The notes under the pieces are model-generated. The model saw only the letters and a program-made list of their open reading frames with translations, had not been told where the DNA came from and made no database searches. From assembly GCA_964400725.1 (NCBI GenBank), contig CAYNVS010000075.1, positions 1 to 10,019 of the forward strand: a stretch of 10,019 bases of DNA. The letters are read 5' to 3'. This DNA is from CAYNVS01 sp964400725 (GTDB lineage: Bacteria; Myxococcota_A; SURF-8; CAYNVS01). Made by a program: the position numbers and the translations under genes. Of the stretch, positions 6,957 through 10,019 are shown piece by piece. Numbering within the stretch: the stretch's first letter is position 1; each line of letters opens with the position of its first letter.

Positions 6957-7627
6957 TTATGGTGTATCATTCATTTCAGGATCATCCCATAAAGTCGGTA
7001 CTAGTTTCAATCCGTCTCTCCATCTTTCTATAATACATTCTTGGAACCATTCTTCATTGATGTTGGCATGATCTGTAATGATTACTTGAAACTCGCCGCT
7101 AAGTTGTTTGACAACATCAAGAGCAAGGCGATACATGCGTCCAACTGCTTGACGATCTTCGCCTCCGCCTGTTGAACGACGGTTCCAGTCATCATCTTCG
7201 GGAAAATAAACCTGTGATGGTTGATCAATAAAAATAAAATGATGCACAGGTCGCTTTTTGTGGACGAACCAACGATGCAACGCAAAATGGGTAATCATAT
7301 GATAGCCGACCCAATTTTCACCGCTACCCATACGATCCATCGGAATGGGACCATTATCTCCATCCGCTACAACCGTTAATTTTTTCAGGTCTAAACGCAA
7401 CGGAAACTCTGAATGCTCTAACTTTAAATCTTTAGCCCATGCGCTCATATCTCTTGAAATAATTGATAGTATGGAAAAGATTCGTTCTTGAACAGCTTCA
7501 TCGCTCAGCTCTATTTCTAGATGATTTATTTTATGCCGGAGCATTTCAATATCAGATCGTAGATCGCTTGTATTTTCAAGATGTGGTAGACTTTCTAAGT
7601 AGAGACTTATTCTGCCGATGATATGGG
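6957..7627 (-). pseudogene. C-terminal remnant of a DUF3732-type ABC/SMC-like ATPase
   Basis: The frame is open from a TGA at 7659 to the TAA at 6957. Family-like sequence begins at about GRISLYLESLP (codon 7616-7614 onward) and continues past the first ATG (7544). From that Met the residues show an ABC signature-like RMGSGENWVGYH (71-82), a Walker B strand HHFIFIDQPSQVYFP (101-115) and an H-loop ITDHANINEEW (156-166). These are hallmarks of the DUF3732 C-terminal half. The Walker A, Q-loop and coiled-coil part expected upstream is absent; instead the peptidase gene reads into it. No ribosome site precedes 7544. DUF3732 ATPases are known mainly from defence-type operons, including, as I recall, three-component ABC systems. 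The remnant cannot hydrolyse ATP by itself. Family call is from memory of the motifs. Confidence 0.75.
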
Positions 7628-8131
7628 CTCTCCTCGCGCTATGATCCTTATACTCCTGTCATAATTCAATATCTTATTAATTGGCCAACCTTTCAATAAA
7701 GCGTGCGTTATTCGTTCCATAGGCCAAAAACATAATCTGGCAAAGAAGTTTGCTTGTTCTTCTACCTCGGGCGATTGATTTACTAGTCCTAACTCTACCA
7801 AGTCAGCATGCAGAATTAAATGACCAATCTCATGTGCGATGAAAAACCAAGTAGCATTTCCATTAATTTTATCATTGCGATTACATAATAAATAGTAAAT
7901 TAAATCTTCATTATAATAATAAAGTAATGCTTTAAATTCTTCCGGATTTGTATCAATTGTTCCAAAAATAATTCCTTTATTTGAAGCATTCGTTACTTCT
8001 ATAGCAACTTTTTTAAGATCTTCCTTAGTCAATTGGTTTCTGCCAAGATTTTTAATTAGTGTCTTTGAAACCTTAGATGCGTAAGATATTCTCATTTCAA
8101 GCATTTTACAATCCATTAAAATAAATAGCAT
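7607..8131 (-). CDS. ImmA/IrrE-type zinc metallopeptidase, C-terminus altered
   Basis: A product of up to 174 residues with the ImmA/IrrE (DUF955) core: WFFIAHEIGHLILHAD with zinc ligands His100 and His104 and catalytic Glu101, followed by EVEEQANFFARLCFWP, where Glu125 is the likely third ligand. These soluble peptidases typically cleave repressors or antitoxins, or act in stress and phage-linked switches. The last residues (ISSAE) are encoded by DNA that, in another frame, belongs to the ATPase remnant, so the native C-terminus is probably lost. The start is uncertain: the first ATG (8131) lies inside a 25-base palindrome, and ATGs at codons 6, 10 and 13 are equally possible; none has a good ribosome site. 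No HTH repressor is fused or directly adjacent; the nearest DNA-binding gene is the MerR-like protein three genes upstream. Confidence 0.85.
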   Translation of the reverse strand: MLFILMDCKMLEMRISYASKVSKTLIKNLGRNQLTKEDLKKVAIEVTNASNKGIIFGTIDTNPEEFKALLYYYNEDLIYYLLCNRNDKINGNATWFFIAHEIGHLILHADLVELGLVNQSPEVEEQANFFARLCFWPMERITHALLKGWPINKILNYDRSIRIIARGEPISSAE

Positions 8132-8149
8132 ACAAATTTTGTATGCTAT
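8125..8149. promoter_or_regulatory. 25-base perfect palindrome at the peptidase start (operator or terminator)
   Basis: Two 12-base arms (ATAGCATACAAA and its exact complement) flank a single central T. On the minus strand the second arm runs into TTATTTT. With almost no loop and an AT-rich stem it looks more like a dimeric repressor site over the peptidase start than an efficient terminator, though ending transcription of the upstream gene is possible. Confidence 0.55.
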
Positions 8150-8154
8150 GCTGA

Positions 8155-8172
8155 GGAAATGTTGCCATTTCC
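8155..8172. repeat. Perfect 7-bp hairpin beside the palindrome
   Basis: GGAAATG and CATTTCC flank the loop TTGC. It lies five bases from the 25-base palindrome and between the stop of the single-pass membrane protein and the peptidase gene. No T-run follows on either side, so mRNA processing or regulation is likelier than termination. Confidence 0.45.
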
Positions 8173-8179
8173 GAGTGAA

Positions 8180-8485
8180 TCATTTCTCCCGCTCTTTCTG
8201 GATTAACTGTCTTGTTTCTTCTATATTCTTACATAAATCTTGAATAGTTCCGTCTGATGGACGCTTTTTTCCAACGCTTAGAAACATTGGCATTTCCCAT
8301 AATGACCTTCCAGCGTCGTGTCGTTTGTTTCCACTAATCAGAGATCCGTCTCGTGAAAGCAACCTTCCTCTAGTTGTTTCTTCTTTTTTTGGGGATAACC
8401 TAACGAACAGTTCTCTAATAATAGGAAGAAGCGCTGTTATAAAGAGCAGGATTACGATAAGGTATGTATACACGGACCAATTCAT
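8180..8485 (-). CDS. Small single-pass membrane protein, unknown function
   Basis: The 101-residue product has one transmembrane helix (about 6-24, YTYLIVILLFITALLPII) and a basic, polar tail of about 75 residues, rich in Arg, Lys and Ser, ending in a charged helix (IQDLCKNIEETRQLIQKERE). By the positive-inside rule the tail should be cytoplasmic. The ATG at 8485 has an excellent AAAGGAG site 8 bases upstream. It follows the four-helix membrane protein by 26 bases and should be in the same transcript. I recognise no family or catalytic motif. It could be a membrane partner of the neighbouring membrane protein or a toxin-like component. Confidence 0.75.
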   Translation of the reverse strand: MNWSVYTYLIVILLFITALLPIIRELFVRLSPKKEETTRGRLLSRDGSLISGNKRHDAGRSLWEMPMFLSVGKKRPSDGTIQDLCKNIEETRQLIQKEREK

Positions 8486-8511
8486 GCCATCTCTCCTTTC
8501 TTTAAAAAGTG

Positions 8512-8902
8512 TTAATATCGCTTATATGCAAAAATAGGAAATGTCGTGTGTACAGTCCAAATTCCTAATTCTCTAAAAAGAACTAAAAGAGCATAACTAA
8601 AAATACAAGTTGTCTCATAACCATACAGTCCACATTGAAAAAAGCAGATAAAAAAGAAACCTATGATAAGAACCCCTAGAAGAATTCTTGCTAGCAATCT
8701 CCAGTTACTTTCAATTATCGGAGATTCAGCAAATTCAAGAGTATAACATGAGATCATCAAAAAAACGGTTGACACAAATATCGAAAAATAAATATCATAA
8801 CCACTCAAAGGCAATTTAGTTCCAAGATCTATTAACAAAACCCCCCAAATTACGCTAACTCCCGCATTAAAAAAAAATATCAATCATTTTAGTTTTAGTC
8901 AT
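8512..8902 (-). CDS. Small four-helix membrane protein, start cut off by a 9-T run
   Basis: The open frame 8512-8883 (123 residues if started at a TTG) shows four hydrophobic segments, about 2-20, 32-49, 64-83 and 92-108. The TTG has no ribosome site. In contrast ATG 8902 has GGAGG six bases upstream and overlaps the stop of the preceding gene by eight bases, the normal coupled arrangement. That frame reads MTKTKMIDIFF and hits TAA immediately after nine consecutive T (A9 on plus, 8869-8877). Eight T would join the ATG to the long frame. The gene is therefore frameshifted, phase-variable, translated by slippage, or affected by a one-base sequence error. No family is recognised; its neighbour downstream is another small membrane protein. 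Confidence 0.65.
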
Positions 8903-9254
8903 GTTCGTCCTCCAAACATTGCACAACCGCATTCTTAAAAATTTGCGCTACTTCTTTTTCTGTTTTCTTACCGTTTAATTTGGATAATATTAATGCGTCA
9001 TCTTCCCCTCCGACAAGTCGGAAAAGCTTTCCAATTTTTGCTATAGAATATTTGATACGAAGCTCTTCAAAAACATATAGACGGATCTTAACGCTTCCGT
9101 AATAGCTTAAATTAGACCGCCCATTCAAAGCCTTACGATGGACAACCAATATGCCTTCGCGGAAATATCTTCGTACGGTCGCCGGGTCGTAATTGGCAAA
9201 TCCTGCCTCTATAATATCTCGTATAGAAAGCAAATTCAATTTTTTTCGTGCCAA
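8895..9254 (-). CDS. MerR-like winged-helix DNA-binding protein
   Basis: The 119-residue product begins with a MerR-like DNA-binding domain: IRDIIEAGFANYDPATVRRYFREGIL (10-36) as helix-turn-helix with the TVRRYFREGIL second helix, a wing with RKALNGRSNLSYYGSVKIRLY (40-60), and a helix VFEELRIKYSIAKIGKLF. The last 40 residues are charged and helical, without the cysteines of metal sensors or a drug-binding domain. The start is a TTG at 9254; a TAG lies six codons upstream in frame, no ATG is available, AGGAG lies about 15 bases away, and downstream TTGs are alternatives. It heads the cassette and is coupled to the membrane protein gene by overlap, so it may regulate the cassette. TATAAT promoter candidate upstream. 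Confidence 0.7.
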   Translation of the reverse strand: MARKKLNLLSIRDIIEAGFANYDPATVRRYFREGILVVHRKALNGRSNLSYYGSVKIRLYVFEELRIKYSIAKIGKLFRLVGGEDDALILSKLNGKKTEKEVAQIFKNAVVQCLEDEHD

Positions 9255-9343
9255 CCTTCCACGGTTGAACTCCTAAAACTAGTTGTCACAGACGCTACAA
9301 CATACCATATGCAATAATGGCATATCATAAAAAATCATCACGT

Positions 9344-9374
9344 ATTATACTAAATCATAACTCGCAATTTGCAA
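9344..9374 (-). promoter_or_regulatory. Candidate sigma-70 promoter of the MerR-like cassette
   Basis: On the minus strand TTGCAA (9369-9374) and a perfect TATAAT (9344-9349) are separated by 19 bases, slightly long. Transcription would start near 9337, about 80 bases before the MerR-like gene. Long spacing is typical of MerR-controlled promoters (19-20 bases), which fits self-regulation, but this is inference. Confidence 0.45.
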
Positions 9375-9666
9375 CTATACAACTTAATTATGCGAAATTA
9401 CAATTATTATAAAGAGCCTTTTTTAGCTTCCGAAGATGTAAACATACTTTGCACCTATGGGCTAAAACATGTCAAGTTTTAACATGTTAGGTTGATAATA
9501 TCTTCTCACGTGCTTTAGACGTAAATGCAATTTTATATACGAATATTGAGCTAATGTCAATGAATTATTTTATTTGAAAGTAATTTTTATTCCCATTACG
9601 AAGCGTGTTTCGCTTGCTATCCTACCCCTAGCCCTTTCAACAAACTTCAAAACCTTTAACAAAAAC

Positions 9667-9672
9667 AGGAGG
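9667..9672 (+). promoter_or_regulatory. Consensus ribosome binding site AGGAGG
   Basis: A perfect AGGAGG six bases before the ATG at 9679 fixes the start of the plus-strand gene that leaves the window. Confidence 0.85.
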
Positions 9673-9678
9673 ATAGCG

Positions 9679-10019
9679 ATGAAAAACAACGGAATAGCCA
9701 AGGAATCTTTAATCAGGGAGATGGTGGTAAGGGACAAGCAAGGCAGGCTCGTGGAAATCAAGCGGCTGACGCTTTACGCCGACCTTCTAACGGCAATCCA
9801 CGGCGAAGGAGTCAAGTCCATTACCACGGAAATCGTTCAGCTTCCCGCCGACGCCAACAAACATCTCGCCGTGGTCAAGGCAATCGTTCAGACCGGTATG
9901 GGAACGTTCACCGGCCTAGGCGACGCCTTGCCCGAAAGCGTGGAGCTGGAATTTATTCCGCATCTGCTGCGCGTGGCGGAAACGAGAGCCAAAGCCCGCG
10001 CTCTGCGCGACGCGCTCGG
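9679..10019 (+). CDS. Partial protein, Rad52/ERF-like single-strand annealing protein candidate
   Basis: The frame is open from ATG 9679 to the window end (113 codons seen, no stop). It starts MKNNGIAKESLIREMVVRD. The pattern then resembles a family seen in plasmids and integrative elements: GVKSITTEIVQLP (a beta strand), AVVKAIVQTGMGTFTGLGDALPESV, and finally HLLRVAETRAKARALRDAL. A strand carrying GTFTGxGDAxPE followed by xRxAETRAxARALRxA is typical of Rad52- and ERF-like proteins that anneal single-stranded DNA, though I cannot confirm the family. It is the only plus-strand gene, has a perfect ribosome site, and is richer in G and C than the cassette to its left. That suggests a separate unit, either host or the backbone of an integrated element. 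Confidence 0.75.
   Translation, partial: MKNNGIAKESLIREMVVRDKQGRLVEIKRLTLYADLLTAIHGEGVKSITTEIVQLPADANKHLAVVKAIVQTGMGTFTGLGDALPESVELEFIPHLLRVAETRAKARALRDAL

Larger units (their letters stand above)
9255..9678. other. AT-rich divergent intergenic region
   Basis: No gene is seen. Besides the minus-strand promoter candidate it holds two ACATGT palindromes within the imperfect inverted pair CTAAAACATG/CATGTTAG (about 9462-9491), a CATAT...CATAT pair near 9307-9325, and an AAGCG/CGCTT hairpin near 9600-9614. A frame at 9570-9761 (minus) is antisense to the plus-strand gene and not supported. Base composition rises sharply in G+C from about 9680. Confidence 0.4.

Noticed and set aside
9570..9761. 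63-residue minus-strand frame at the right edge
   Set aside because: It is antisense to the strong ribosome site and first codons of the plus-strand gene.
1..10019. CRISPR array or insertion-sequence ends
   Set aside because: No regularly spaced direct repeats and no transposase with terminal inverted repeats were seen.

Overview
The window looks like a patchwork from a Gram-negative bacterium. It joins a secreted-protein operon, a site-specific recombinase module, a decayed AT-rich accessory cassette, and the start of a further GC-richer gene on the other strand. A lipoprotein with a very long Asp/Glu/Thr/Gly-rich linker directly after its lipobox, next to cysteine-rich secreted proteins, recalls Myxococcota or other former Deltaproteobacteria. 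That placement is inference only. Nearly all genes are on the minus strand; only the last, partial gene reads plus.

Region 1 (1-380) holds, on the minus strand, the 3' end of a tmRNA-like RNA ending in CCTCCACCA, plus structured sequence upstream of it but no recognisable tmRNA 5' half. A strong hairpin terminator (341-372) separates it from the operon.

Region 2 (381-4525, minus) is a probable three-gene operon of exported proteins. The first gene encodes a secreted HExxH metalloprotease whose frame is cut by one in-frame TGA, so it appears as two ORFs. Then come a membrane-anchored or secreted protein with a twofold cysteine repeat and an acidic cysteine-rich lipoprotein that overlaps it by 4 bases (ATGA). 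Both cysteine-rich proteins appear to share a module. I do not recognise either family.

Region 3 (4658-6452, minus) is a mobility module: a large serine recombinase preceded by a 64-residue helical protein of the kind often seen beside such recombinases. About 500 bases without a convincing gene follow (6453-6956), with a hairpin and a palindrome.

Region 4 (6957-9254, minus, AT-rich) starts with a MerR-like winged-helix protein. It continues with a small four-helix membrane protein whose proper start is cut off by a nine-T run, a single-pass membrane protein, and an ImmA/IrrE-type zinc metallopeptidase. It ends in the C-terminal third of a DUF3732-type ABC/SMC-like ATPase that lacks its Walker A half. 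The peptidase gene runs into the ATPase remnant, which suggests a deletion joined two genes. I read this as a degraded defence-type cassette; function is not shown by the sequence.

Region 5 (9255-10019) is an AT-rich intergenic stretch with a TATAAT promoter candidate for the region 4 genes. It is followed by a plus-strand gene with a perfect AGGAGG site that runs off the window; its ETRAKARALRDA motif suggests a Rad52/ERF-like single-strand annealing protein.
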